Notes: a model not told the origin generated them from the sequence alone. A DNA stretch of 64,000 nt from Paenibacillus sabuli (GCF_014705605.1 NZ_JACXIZ010000003.1:62001-126000); one strand, 5' to 3'; positions 36,916-45,383 are shown, counted from the stretch's first letter. A program made the numbers and translations.

Positions 36916-37532
36916 TGGATGGTCGCATCTGGGCCCTCATGCTGGCCGCTGGCCGCTCGGTGCGGATGGGCGAGCCCAAGCTGCTGCTCCCTGCGCCAGA
37001 GGGCACTGTGCTGCGGCAGTCGCTGCGTCGAATCGTCGATGCGGCGGCCTGCCGAGTCGCACTCGTGGCGGCTCACGACGGGCCGGTGAGGCCTGCCGAT
37101 GCAGGCGATGTCGCGGTCGAATGGATCGGATCGGAGCGTTCGCATCTCGGACTCGGGGCCTCGCTTGCTGTCGGGGTGCGGGCGCTTGCGGAGCGGTTCG
37201 CTCCCGACGCTGTCGTGGTTGTGCTCGGCGATCAGCCGGAGCTGAATCCGGCGGTGCTTCGCCGCGTCGTGGCAGCCTATCGCGAGAGCCGCTCGCTGAT
37301 CGTACAAGCACGCTATTCGGACCGGCCGGGGCACCCGGTCTTATTCGATTCGACCCTCCTGCCGGAGTTGGCTGCGTTATCCGGCGACAGCGGCGCCCGC
37401 GCGGTGCTGCGGCGTCATGCGATGAGCATACGGTATGTCGACGTGGCGGCCCCGGCCCCGCGCGACATCGACACGCCTGCGGACTATGCGGCGTATCGCG
37501 CGCGGCTCGGCCTGGCCCGGCCCGAGCACTGA
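36915..37532 (+). CDS. MobA-like nucleotidyltransferase (MocA-type, molybdopterin cytidylyltransferase)
   Basis: 205 residues; the ATG at 36915 overlaps the XdhC stop (TGATG). Nucleotidyltransferase signature ALMLAAGRSVRMGEPKLLLP, then VVVLGDQPELNP and DRPGHPVLFDSTLLPEL. MocA makes the cytosine dinucleotide form of molybdopterin used by xanthine-dehydrogenase-family enzymes, which fits the position at the end of this operon. Last gene before an 11-bp-stem terminator. Confidence 0.9.
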   Translation: MDGRIWALMLAAGRSVRMGEPKLLLPAPEGTVLRQSLRRIVDAAACRVALVAAHDGPVRPADAGDVAVEWIGSERSHLGLGASLAVGVRALAERFAPDAVVVVLGDQPELNPAVLRRVVAAYRESRSLIVQARYSDRPGHPVLFDSTLLPELAALSGDSGARAVLRRHAMSIRYVDVAAPAPRDIDTPADYAAYRARLGLARPEH

Positions 37533-37588
37533 AGCGCGACGCCCCCACCAGGTGTCAGGCATCGCGCTGATAGTCAATAAGCTTCTTG

Positions 37589-37626
37589 AAAACGTGCTCG
37601 TCGCAACAAGCGGCTGAGCACGTTTT
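37589..37626 (+). terminator. Terminator at the end of the catabolic operon
   Basis: Perfect 11-bp arms AAAACGTGCTC and GAGCACGTTTT with a 16-nt loop, 57 nt after the mocA-type stop. The 3' arm itself supplies four T, then GATTG. Confidence 0.7.
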
Positions 37627-37776
37627 GATTGAAAAATAGGGGAAGGGTGTCTAGGCTGACAGCGGCTTTTGGTCCGATTGCTCGCGGAAACACCGGCGCT
37701 ACCGAGGAGCAGGCGAGCGAGCGGCGCGAATAGAGGTAGAAAGTAACGCTAAGCCTTGTACGAAAGGAGCTGGAAA

Positions 37777-38886
37777 ATGGCCGAGCCGTTGAAACATGTC
37801 TACAATCCCGCATTTTTGAGCCAATTCGCGGGCATCGTCAAGTCGGCGTATCCCGCCTTTGCGTCGGAGCGCTTCGTGAAGGACGTGCTGAAGGACAACT
37901 GGGAAGCGCTGGAGCTGAAGGCGCGGATGCGCCGTATCACGAACGTGCTGGGTGAGCATCTGCCTGATCGCTACGAGGACGCGCTCGATGTCCTGCTCGC
38001 CATTGCGCCGCAGTGCAGCGGATTTCCGTATCTGTTTTTTCCCGACTTCGTCGAGGTGTACGGCATGGAGGAGCGGCATTGGGCGCGCTCGATGCTGGCA
38101 TTGGAGCGCTTCACGCAGCGCTCCAGCGCCGAATTCGCGGTGCGGCCGTTCCTGCTGCGCGATCCTGTGCGCATGATGGAGCAGATGCTGCGCTGGACCG
38201 AGCATCCGGTCGATCACGTGCGCCGACTTGCCAGCGAGGGCTGTCGGCCTCGTCTGCCCTGGGGGCAGTCGCTGCCGATGTTCAAGCGGGATCCGTCTCC
38301 GGTGCTTCCCGTGCTGGAGCAGCTCAAGGCGGACCCCTCGCTGTATGTGCGCAAAAGCGTAGCCAACAACCTGAATGATATCGCCAAGGATCACCCGCAG
38401 CTCGTGCTGGATACGGCCTCTCGCTGGAAGGACAGCGACCCGCATACGGACTGGATCATTCGGCACGGCTGCCGCACGTTGATCAAAGGCGCGTTTCCCG
38501 GCGTTTTGCACTTGTTCGGGTATGCCCGGGAAGGTAGCCTCGTCGCGCATGCCGCGCTGACCGCATCGCCCGTCTCCCTGCCGATCGGCGGCAGTTGTGA
38601 GCTGACCTACGAGCTGCACATTCGGGAAGGGGAGGCGGCGAAGCTGCGCATCGCCTATGCTGTCGATTTCGTCAAGGCCAGCGGCCGCAGCTCCAGGAAG
38701 CAGTTTTTGCTCTCGGATCGAGTCGCTCAAGGCGGAGCGCTGATTCGAGGGGTGCGCACACACCACTGGCGCGAATTGACGACCAGGCGTCATTATCCCG
38801 GCCTGCACCGCATTGTTTTGCTGGTCAACGGGATCGAATTAGCCGAGACTGCGATTGAGCTTCAGGCTGCCCTGCCGAATGCGTGA
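37777..38886 (+). CDS. AlkC-type DNA alkylation repair glycosylase
   Basis: 369 residues from the ATG at 37777 (AAAGGAGCTGG upstream). The first 240 residues are HEAT-like repeats of the AlkC/AlkD group (ERFVKDVLKDNWEALELKAR, WTEHPVDHVRRLASEGCRPR, DPSLYVRKSVANNLNDIAKD, WIIRHGCRTLIKG). The remaining about 120 residues form a beta-rich domain (SPVSLPIGGSCELTYELHIR ... LLVNGIEL) corresponding to the Ig-like domain of AlkC. These enzymes remove 3-methyladenine or 3-methylcytosine without base flipping. Stands alone with no ada or other repair gene nearby. Confidence 0.88.
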   Translation: MAEPLKHVYNPAFLSQFAGIVKSAYPAFASERFVKDVLKDNWEALELKARMRRITNVLGEHLPDRYEDALDVLLAIAPQCSGFPYLFFPDFVEVYGMEERHWARSMLALERFTQRSSAEFAVRPFLLRDPVRMMEQMLRWTEHPVDHVRRLASEGCRPRLPWGQSLPMFKRDPSPVLPVLEQLKADPSLYVRKSVANNLNDIAKDHPQLVLDTASRWKDSDPHTDWIIRHGCRTLIKGAFPGVLHLFGYAREGSLVAHAALTASPVSLPIGGSCELTYELHIREGEAAKLRIAYAVDFVKASGRSSRKQFLLSDRVAQGGALIRGVRTHHWRELTTRRHYPGLHRIVLLVNGIELAETAIELQAALPNA

Positions 38887-39260
38887 GAACAAAATAAAAT
38901 GTGAGACCAAAAGCCTATAAACCAGAAAATTTTTAAATGTTTTTTTCATCTTGATTCACGTGCTAACTAAGCACGTACGGTACAGTGGGTGAAAGTGGCG
39001 ACTGCGAAAGCGGCCAACCTTCCGTTGTGATCTGTAACGGACAGAAATGACCGTAAGAAGCAGGGAAATAGACCGAGCTGCCAGCCTCGGAGTCTCAGCC
39101 CAACCCCGCGCCGTCAAAGGTCGGCTTGTCCGTTTCGCCTTGAAACGAACTCGACCATAAAAGACGGCCTTGCTGTATCGCCTTGGGAATCAGGCGTTGT
39201 ACTTGGAAGAGAAGAGGTATAAAATGGATGGCAGAATAGGGGGAGAAGGGAGGAGATTTG
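38887..39260. other. Intergenic region without a gene
   Basis: About 374 bp, AT-richer than its surroundings at the start. It contains a 7-bp hairpin ACGTGCT-AACTA-AGCACGT (38958-38976) and TGTAACGGACAG near 39030, which recalls the core of the dispersed repeat found at 46676 and 60904. No convincing promoter or coding sequence seen. Confidence 0.5.
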
Positions 39261-40016
39261 GTGGAAAATGAAATGAAAGCGCTTGTAACAGGCGGTAGTC
39301 GGGGAATCGGCCGCGGCATTGCGATGGAGCTGGCGCAGGCCGGTTATCAGGTCGCTATCGCCCACTGGCAGGATGGGGAAGAGGCCAGGAATACGGCCAG
39401 CCAAGCCGAGGCGGCGAGCGGTCAACCGTGCCCAATCATTGAGGTCGATCTGGCGGACGAGGATGGGGCGCCTCGCACCTTTGCGGCGGCTCTGGATGGG
39501 ATGAAAGGACTCGACGTATTGGTCAACAACGCGGGCATATGTGAATTTTGCGACACGCGGCAGCTAAGCGCAGAACACATCAATCGTGCCACGGCGGTGA
39601 ATTTTCGGGCCCCGCTGCTCCTCATGCAGGCGGCGTCGGCGCATATGGTGGCGCATGGCATCTCCGGGCGCATCGTCAATATTACGTCGTCGCGCGGCAC
39701 GCGGGCGTATCCCGGCGATGCCGTATACGGCGGCCTGAAGGCCGCCCTGCAACGCGCCACCGAGTCGGCTGCGCTCGATCTGGCGCCGCATGGTATTCGG
39801 GTGAATGCAGTGGCGCCAGGCGCGACGCTCGTGCGGGAGGCGAGTGCGCATGCGGAGCAGCTCGGCCGGCGCATCCCGCTGGGGCGGATGGGACAACCTG
39901 CGGACATCGGCAAGGCTGTGCGCTGGCTGGTGTCCGACGCGTCCGCCTATGCGACGGGCATCGTCCTGCGCATCGACGGCGGACTCATCCTGCCCGGCAT
40001 GCCGGAGTCGGAGTGA
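39261..40016 (+). CDS. Short-chain dehydrogenase/reductase (SDR)
   Basis: 251 residues. I choose the GTG at 39261, 5 nt after GGGAGGAG; a TTG at 39258 and an ATG at 39273 are alternatives. NAD(P) motif VTGGSRGIGRGIAMEL, NNAG motif VLVNNAGICEF, catalytic Ser in NITSSRG and YxxxK as YGGLKAAL, then RVNAVAPGATLV. In a classical SDR the tyrosine-lysine pair is Y-x-x-x-K, which this satisfies. The next gene, 26 bp downstream, is a sugar-acid dehydratase-like enolase, so the SDR probably oxidises or reduces a sugar acid or keto sugar. Confidence 0.9.
   Translation: MENEMKALVTGGSRGIGRGIAMELAQAGYQVAIAHWQDGEEARNTASQAEAASGQPCPIIEVDLADEDGAPRTFAAALDGMKGLDVLVNNAGICEFCDTRQLSAEHINRATAVNFRAPLLLMQAASAHMVAHGISGRIVNITSSRGTRAYPGDAVYGGLKAALQRATESAALDLAPHGIRVNAVAPGATLVREASAHAEQLGRRIPLGRMGQPADIGKAVRWLVSDASAYATGIVLRIDGGLILPGMPESE
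39274..39287. promoter_or_regulatory. CcpA cre-like site at the SDR start
   Basis: TGAAAGCGCTTGTA matches the cre consensus TGAAAGCGNTTNCA with one or two mismatches and lies over the first codons of the SDR gene, a common place for roadblock-type carbon catabolite repression. It encodes the conserved MKALVTG, so part of the match may be fortuitous. Confidence 0.35.
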
Positions 40017-40042
40017 AAAATCGAAAGGGTGTGAGGCGAAAG

Positions 40043-41242
40043 ATGAACAAGCTGCAAATTACCAGCGTCAAGACGATCCTGACGGCGCCGGCGGGCATCA
40101 ATCTCGTCGTGGTCAAGGTGGAGACGTCCGAACCGGGACTGTACGGACTTGGATGCGCGACCTTTACGCAGCGCTATCTTGCGGTGGCCGAAGCAATCGA
40201 GCGCGACCTGAAGCCGTTTGTGATCGGCAAGGACCCGCAGCGCATCGAGGACATCTGGCAGACGGCCATGGTCAGCTCGTACTGGCGCAACGGGCCGGTG
40301 CTGAACAACGCGCTCTCCGGCATCGACATGGCGCTATGGGATATCAAAGGCAAACTGGCCGGACTTCCGGTGTATCAGTTGCTGGGCGGCAAATGCCGCG
40401 AGGCAGCGGCGATCTACCGGCATGCGGACGGTGCGGATCTGGGAGAGATCGAGGAGCGCGTGCACCAGTATATGGAGGAAGGCGTCCGGCATATTCGCTG
40501 CCAATGGGGCGGCTATGGCGGCAAGCACACGGTCCAATCCCCGGAGGAGGCCTTGCCGGGCGCATACTTCCATCCGGCGTCGTATGCGCGCGGCGTCGTG
40601 AAGCTGTTTGATCGCATGCGCGAGCGGTTCGGCGACGAGATCGAGCTGCTGCACGACGTGCACGAGCGACTGCAGCCGGTCGAAGCGGTGCGGCTTGCCA
40701 AGCAGCTCGAGCCGTACCGCCTGTTTTTCCTGGAGGACCCGCTGCCGCCCGAGCATCTGCAGGCGATGCGTCTGCTGCGCCAGCAGACCGCGACGCCGCT
40801 GGCGATCGGCGAGCTGTTTGTCCATCCGCAGGAGTGGGTGCCGCTCATTTCGCAAGGGCTGATCGATTTCATCCGGGTGCACTTGTCCGCGATCGGGGGG
40901 ATTACTCCGGCGCGCAAGCTGGCGGCGCTGGCCGATGCGTTCGGCGTGCGGACGGCCTGGCACGGACCTGGCGACGTGTCTCCGGTCGGCCATGCCGCCA
41001 ATCTTCACCTGGATCTGAGCTGCCCCAACTTCGGTATTCAGGAATGGTACGCCTTCCCGGAGGCGGTGCAGGAGGTTTTTCCCGGTTGTCCGAGCGTGCG
41101 CAACGGGTACGCCTACGTCCGCGAGGCGCCCGGCCTGGGTGTCGACATCGACGAGACACAGGCCGCGCGTTATCCGTGCCGCCACGAGCTGCCGGCCTGG
41201 ACGCTGGCGCGGCTGCCGGATGGCAGCTCGGCTCGGCCTTAG
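40043..41242 (+). CDS. Enolase-superfamily mannonate dehydratase-like protein (RspA/ManD type)
   Basis: 399 residues. ManD-type features: the YWRNGPVLNNALSGIDMALW segment, DIKGKLAGLPVYQLLGGKCR, the metal and base residues in ELLHDVHERL, FFLEDPLPPE, AIGELFVHPQEW and the WHGPGDVSPVGHAANLHLDL C-terminal block. Enzymes of this group dehydrate D-mannonate or D-gluconate to 2-keto-3-deoxygluconate, and many are poorly active or of unknown function. ATG at 40043 follows GGTGTGAGGCG. Forms a two-gene unit with the SDR. Confidence 0.9.
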   Translation: MNKLQITSVKTILTAPAGINLVVVKVETSEPGLYGLGCATFTQRYLAVAEAIERDLKPFVIGKDPQRIEDIWQTAMVSSYWRNGPVLNNALSGIDMALWDIKGKLAGLPVYQLLGGKCREAAAIYRHADGADLGEIEERVHQYMEEGVRHIRCQWGGYGGKHTVQSPEEALPGAYFHPASYARGVVKLFDRMRERFGDEIELLHDVHERLQPVEAVRLAKQLEPYRLFFLEDPLPPEHLQAMRLLRQQTATPLAIGELFVHPQEWVPLISQGLIDFIRVHLSAIGGITPARKLAALADAFGVRTAWHGPGDVSPVGHAANLHLDLSCPNFGIQEWYAFPEAVQEVFPGCPSVRNGYAYVREAPGLGVDIDETQAARYPCRHELPAWTLARLPDGSSARP

Positions 41243-41345
41243 CAGGCCTGCTCCCCCCGAATAGCAACCGCTATGCCGCACGCCGATGCTGCGATCGAGC
41301 GGGTAGCCCGGGCCTACGGGGCTCTTCATTCTTCACAATTGCGCG

Positions 41346-41760
41346 CTACAAAGCCGCACTGGGAACCTGCGGGAAGTGCTGCTCGACATAGCGGCGGACC
41401 TCCGCCGCTATGTCGAGCTCCAGGACCTCCAGGGCAGCCTGGCGCAGCTTCGCCTGATCCGGCAGCTCCGCCTGCAAGCGGAGCTGCCGTCCGATGGCAG
41501 GGAGCGTCTCGTTGCTCACGCTGAACGTGTCCAGGCCCATGCCGAGCAGCAGCGGCACTGCCGCCGCCTCGCTCGCCATTTCGCCGCAGAGGCTCACTTT
41601 TTTGCCGCGATCATGCGCGCAGCGCGGCGACCGTGCCGCTCGATCCGTCGAGCCGCAAGCGCTGCCCGTCGCGGATGTCAAGTAGACCCGAGCCGATGCC
41701 GACGACGGCCGGGATGCCGATGGAGCGGGCGATGATGGCGCAGTGAGAGCTGGCGCGTGC
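41346..41760 (-). pseudogene. Remnant of PTS enzyme I (ptsI)
   Basis: Two fragments of enzyme I are joined out of frame on the minus strand. 41760-41612 reads SSHCAIIARSIGIPAVVGIG and on to the swivelling His-domain end (RLRLDGSSGTV), then meets a stop. Next, in another frame, 41613-41346 reads KKVSLCGEMASEAAAVPLLL with GMGLDTFSVSNETLPAIGRQ, the very C-terminus of the PEP-binding barrel. The whole N-terminal HPr-binding region, the active-site histidine and most of the barrel between the fragments are missing. No start or function is expected. Confidence 0.8.
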
Positions 41761-41980
41761 GCGCGATGGGACTGGAAGCGGCAGCAGCAGCGAACTTCGA
41801 CGATGTTGCGGCGGATGCGTACTATGCCGGAGAAGTGGCGGTAGCCAAGGCGCTGGGTTTGCCCGGGGGACGGGCGACAACCTTTTCCAGCCGGAGCAGC
41901 CGATCTCCGGACAAGAGATGATGGTGCTGATCGACAATGCCCTGGCGCTGCTCGAACGTTTGTATCGGTATGTATTCTAG
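41754..41980 (+). pseudogene. Remnant of an S-layer-homology (SLH) domain protein
   Basis: Reads VRAMGLEAAAAANFDDVAAD then AYYAGEVAVAKALGLPGG in one frame. After a single-base shift around 41865-41876 it reads DNLFQPEQPISGQEMMVLID with NALALLERL to a TAG at 41978. This is the end of one SLH motif and almost all of the next. No upstream part exists. It abuts the ptsI remnant on the opposite strand at about 41755, so the junction joins pieces of two unrelated genes. Confidence 0.75.
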
Positions 41981-42030
41981 ATAATCTTCAGGCTCGGAGG
42001 CGCGTTCTGGCGCTTCTGTAGCAGTTTTAA

Positions 42031-42064
42031 GACAAAAGACCGTCCAATGAGGCGGTCTTTTGTC
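42031..42064. terminator. Bidirectional terminator
   Basis: Perfect 12-bp arms GACAAAAGACCG and CGGTCTTTTGTC with a 10-nt loop. T-runs are present in both directions. It follows the SLH remnant and probably once terminated that gene. Confidence 0.75.
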
Positions 42065-42368
42065 ATTGAGAGCTGACAATGCAACTGGGGAAGTGCTCAT
42101 TTTTTGGAAAGAATCCGCAACCTATGCCGTGCTTGGCTCGTCTCTTATGTAGGAATGCCGCATGATAGGCGAACGATAGCGCAACACATTGTGTCGACGG
42201 CACATGCAGACAGGCCCTGCGTACGCTGATATGGCAAGATCGGAAGGTTTGCTTTCATAAAATCGAATTAAAATGGGAAAATTGTTGGGGGTGAAAAGGG
42301 CTATTTTAATACTTGCATTTGCGGTATGATAGGAGAAAACAAACCGTTCAGGGTGGAGGCTCAAATAG
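42065..42368. other. Intergenic region upstream of the AbrB-like gene
   Basis: Contains no gene. TATGAT at 42325-42330, preceded by TTGCGG, could be a -10 for the AbrB-like gene, but the expected -35 position (TATTTT) is poor. Confidence 0.4.
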
Positions 42369-42794
42369 ATGAAGCATACAGGCATGATTCGCCGGGTGGA
42401 TGAACTCGGACGGATCGTCATGCCGGTGGAGCTGCGGCGGCTGCTGCAGTTTTCCGAGGGCGATCCGATGGAATTCTTTTTTGATGATGAGACCCGCCGC
42501 ATCATGCTGCGGCCGTTTCGCAGCCAGGCCTGCGTTTTCTGCGGCTCGACAATGGGGCTTGTCATGTACCGCGAGCGGTTCATCTGCTCGTCCTGCGTCA
42601 AGGAGATGAAGACGCCGCCGGTTCAGCCCAAAAAAGCGGCCGCACGGCCCAAAACCGGCAACACGCTGTATGAACTGGCAGTCGTCATGGAGCAGTATCC
42701 GGGCGCCAGTCCCGCCCAATGGGCGGAAATGATCGGCGTCGCGACGCGGGAGGTCGAGCAAATCATTGCCCAGTTCGGCGGCAAGGAGGCTTAG
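42369..42794 (+). CDS. AbrB-type transcriptional regulator with Cys4 zinc ribbon
   Basis: 141 residues. The N-terminal swapped-hairpin AbrB domain is at about 5-50 (MIRRVDELGRIVMPVELRRL), followed by a CxxC-x14-CxxC ribbon (Cys55, Cys58, Cys73, Cys76), a Lys/Pro linker and a helical C-terminal 45 residues (LYELAVVMEQYPGASPAQWA) that resembles a small helix-turn-helix. Start follows GGTGGAGG. AbrB relatives repress transition-state genes; the Cys4 variant is seen in Paenibacillaceae and Clostridia. Alone, with no partner gene. Confidence 0.85.
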   Translation: MKHTGMIRRVDELGRIVMPVELRRLLQFSEGDPMEFFFDDETRRIMLRPFRSQACVFCGSTMGLVMYRERFICSSCVKEMKTPPVQPKKAAARPKTGNTLYELAVVMEQYPGASPAQWAEMIGVATREVEQIIAQFGGKEA

Positions 42795-42950
42795 GGGCGA
42801 ACACACACCTCGGCGCAAAACTGACGATGGGCTGCGGAGCATAAGACGTTTTGGCGCGCAAGTCGCTGTGGTACGCTCAACACCGTTTCATTCCGGTCAA
42901 GGCGAAACGGCTGGCACCATCCTTTGGTGGCGACACAAGTTACGTTCCGA

Positions 42951-43048
42951 GAATAGATAGAGCGATTTATAGGCGTTCAGCTTATAAATTCTATCTATTC
43001 TAGAAAAAATCGCTCCAATTCAGGCCCAGCCGGACCTGAATTGGAGCG
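42951..43048 (-). terminator. Tandem hairpins / terminator after the 2-hydroxyacid dehydrogenase gene
   Basis: Two hairpins. 43011-43048: CGCTCCAATTCAGG / CCTGAATTGGAGCG, 14-bp perfect arms, followed on the minus strand by GATTTTTTC, a good rho-independent terminator for the dehydrogenase. 42951-43000: GAATAGATAG / CTATCTATTC with an inner ATTTATA / TATAAAT pairing. GAGCGATTT (42960) can also pair with AAATCGCTC (43007), so the two stems can compete. The rest of the 42795-43141 gap shows nothing else clear. Confidence 0.75.
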
Positions 43049-43141
43049 GTTTTCAAATCGATAGAAGCTATAAGCTTCGCTTTGATCGATCGTATGGATC
43101 GGTTTGACGCAATGAAGCGTGTCGCCCTGACGGGCTCGGAC

Positions 43142-44146
43142 TCAGCCGAGCGTCGCGAGATCCTGCTGGTGGATCTCGTAGCGCAGCTCCTCGCCGCTGG
43201 CGTAGGATGCGGCTTCTTCCAGCATGAATTCGGCCATGCGTGCGACCTCCTGATTGAAGCTGCCGGAAATATGCGGCGTGATGATGACATTGTCCATCGT
43301 CAAAAACGGATGGCCTTCCTTCGCCGGCTCGGGATAGGTGACATCGAGAATGGCTGTACGTGCCGGCTCGGCCTGCAGCGCACGGACGAGGTCGGCTTCG
43401 ACGACCTGTGCGCCGCGCCCGGTATTGATAAAGGTCGCATTGGGCAGCATGCGATCGAACAGGCTGCCGTTCAGCATGCCGACCGTCTCGGGATTGTTGG
43501 CCAGATGATTGGAGATCGTCTGGCACGCGGCGAAGAGGGTCTCCAGGCTCGCCTTCTGCACGCCGAGCGCTTCGGCGCCTTCCTCCGGCAGGTACGGGTC
43601 GAATACGAGGAAGTCGATCTCGTAGCCGCTCAGCCGCTGGATGACGCCGCGGCCGATCCGCCCCGCCCCGATGATGCCGACCTTTGTACGATAATTCCCC
43701 GGGAATGTACGATAGTACGCCTTCGCATCGGCTACGCTTGCCTTGTACTTACTAGCGGCTTGATAGTACCCTTTGTTGGCCAGCACGATCTGCGCCGCGG
43801 TATATTCTGCGACCGGCACTGCGTTGGCGGACTGCGCGCTCGTGACGCGCACGCCACTGGCAAGCAGCGGCTCGGCGAAGCTCTTCACCGAGCCGGCCGC
43901 GTACAGCACCAGCTTCAGCTTCGGGAAATACTGCCGGATCTGCTCTTCCTCGAGCCGGCACATCCCCCACGTCGAGAAAGCCAGCTCCGTCTCGCGCAAA
44001 GCCTCTGCGTGTGCGCCCAGATTGTCCGGTGTAATGCGCTCGGGATAAAGCTCGACTTGTTCTTGCAGCCGCTCCATCATCTCTTGCGTGTACACATAAT
44101 CGATCCGATTGTCTGCATTTCCGATTAAAATCGCCTTTTTTTTCAC
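43142..44146 (-). CDS. D-isomer-specific 2-hydroxyacid dehydrogenase
   Basis: 334 residues with a GTG start (GGGGGATGAGCGA upstream). The C-terminal Rossmann domain carries VGIIGAGRIGRGVIQRL and a downstream Asp in FDPYLPEEG for NAD. Catalytic residues: Arg in INTGRGAQVVEADLV, Glu in VTYPEPAKEGHPF and His in IITPHISGSFNQ. Family members interconvert 2-hydroxy and 2-keto acids; the exact acid is unknown. It has its own sigma-A promoter and a terminator, and is divergent from an AraC-type regulator that may control it. Confidence 0.9.
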   Translation of the reverse strand: MKKKAILIGNADNRIDYVYTQEMMERLQEQVELYPERITPDNLGAHAEALRETELAFSTWGMCRLEEEQIRQYFPKLKLVLYAAGSVKSFAEPLLASGVRVTSAQSANAVPVAEYTAAQIVLANKGYYQAASKYKASVADAKAYYRTFPGNYRTKVGIIGAGRIGRGVIQRLSGYEIDFLVFDPYLPEEGAEALGVQKASLETLFAACQTISNHLANNPETVGMLNGSLFDRMLPNATFINTGRGAQVVEADLVRALQAEPARTAILDVTYPEPAKEGHPFLTMDNVIITPHISGSFNQEVARMAEFMLEEAASYASGEELRYEIHQQDLATLG

Positions 44147-44179
44147 TCGCTCATCCCCCGAATCCTTAAGTTCTGCTTC

Positions 44180-44208
44180 ATTTTATCGCTGCGTCGCGAG
44201 GGTGTCAA
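44180..44208 (-). promoter_or_regulatory. Sigma-A promoter of the 2-hydroxyacid dehydrogenase
   Basis: Minus strand: perfect TTGACA (44208-44203), 17-bp spacer, TAAAAT (44185-44180), 34 bp upstream of the GTG. Confidence 0.75.
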
Positions 44209-44336
44209 TTGTTTCGGCCCCCCGCAAGCGCGCTCTGGAGCCGCCTGGGCGGCTTGTCCAGCGCTGCACATCTGCGGTAAGCTAGGTGGTAAAGCAATTG
44301 CAAACGAGAAATTCGCAATCACACGGGGGACCGAGC

Positions 44337-45224
44337 ATGGAAACTGGTGCATCATCCGCATACGCCGCAACCGAAGACCCGCTGGAGCGGGTGCGCTTCG
44401 TACGCGCCAGGGGCAGCGGCCGCGTGCCGTGCGTGCCGGGCTGGCGCTGGGAGCGCCGCGAGCCGCTCACCGACTTCGACCTCTGGTATGTCGCGGCAGG
44501 TCAAGGCACGCTGCGGCTCGGGGCGCGCGACTATCCGGTCCGCGCCGGGAGTCTGTTCGTGCTGCGTCCGGGCGAGCTGCCGCGGGCGACGCAGGATGAG
44601 CGCGACCGTGTCACCGTCATCTTCGCCCACTTCTCGATGCGCTGCCCACCCGACCGCAGCTTTCTGCCGCCGCGGCAGGTGCAGCTGGAGGAGGAGCGGC
44701 ACGAGCTCGAGCGGCTGTTGCACCGACTGCTGGAGACGGCCGGGCGCGACAGCCTCTGGCAGCGCACGGAATACGACAGCTTGCTCAAGCTGATCTTCAT
44801 TCACAGCGCACGTCATGCTGCGCAGGCCGGGGTGCTTGCGGGCAATAGCCGCCGGCAGCTGCTCGTCCAGGCGGCCATTGGGCATATTCGGGCCTGCGGC
44901 GGCAGGGTGACGCCAGCCGAACTGGCGGCGCACTGCGGGATCTCGGCCCAGTATCTGAGCCGGATTTTCAGGGGGGTTGCCGGGGAGTCGCTCAAGCGCT
45001 GCCTGGTGCGCATCAAGCTGGAGCGGGCGCAGGCGCTGCTCACGGAGTCGTCGATGACGGCCTCCGAGGTCGCGGAGGCGCTGGGCTATGCCGATCTGTA
45101 TAGCTTCAGCAAGCTGTTCAAAAAATACGTCGGCGTGCCGCCGTCCCGCTACGCGCCGGACCGCCCTTCGGATCGGCGCGGCGATGAACCGGACGCGCCG
45201 AATGAGTCACAGCGTATGCGGTAA
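44337..45224 (+). CDS. AraC-family transcriptional regulator
   Basis: 295 residues from the ATG at 44337, preceded by CACGGGGGA. N-terminal cupin-type sensor domain at about 20-150 (DFDLWYVAAGQGTLRLGARD, RAGSLFVLRPGELP) and C-terminal double helix-turn-helix at about 185-285 (VTPAELAAHCGISAQYLSRI, TASEVAEALGYADLYSFSKL). The cupin suggests that it senses a small molecule, often a sugar. Divergent from the 2-hydroxyacid dehydrogenase and 160 bp ahead of the PhyH-type dioxygenase, either of which may be a target. Confidence 0.92.
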   Translation: METGASSAYAATEDPLERVRFVRARGSGRVPCVPGWRWERREPLTDFDLWYVAAGQGTLRLGARDYPVRAGSLFVLRPGELPRATQDERDRVTVIFAHFSMRCPPDRSFLPPRQVQLEEERHELERLLHRLLETAGRDSLWQRTEYDSLLKLIFIHSARHAAQAGVLAGNSRRQLLVQAAIGHIRACGGRVTPAELAAHCGISAQYLSRIFRGVAGESLKRCLVRIKLERAQALLTESSMTASEVAEALGYADLYSFSKLFKKYVGVPPSRYAPDRPSDRRGDEPDAPNESQRMR

Positions 45225-45383
45225 AAATGAAGCGGACACTTCGCCTTGAACGTGCAGGACGTATTAGATGCGACATCCTGGTACGGCTCAGACCATTCTG
45301 TATGCGGCCAACCGGTGCTATAGTACGGGTATTCGCGGCGGCGGCCCTAGCGGCTGCCGCAGCATCAGGGGGGCCGAGCATAT

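Noticed and set aside
38958-38976. Terminator for the alkC-type gene
   Set aside because: The T-run precedes the hairpin instead of following it on the plus strand, and the stem is only 7 bp.
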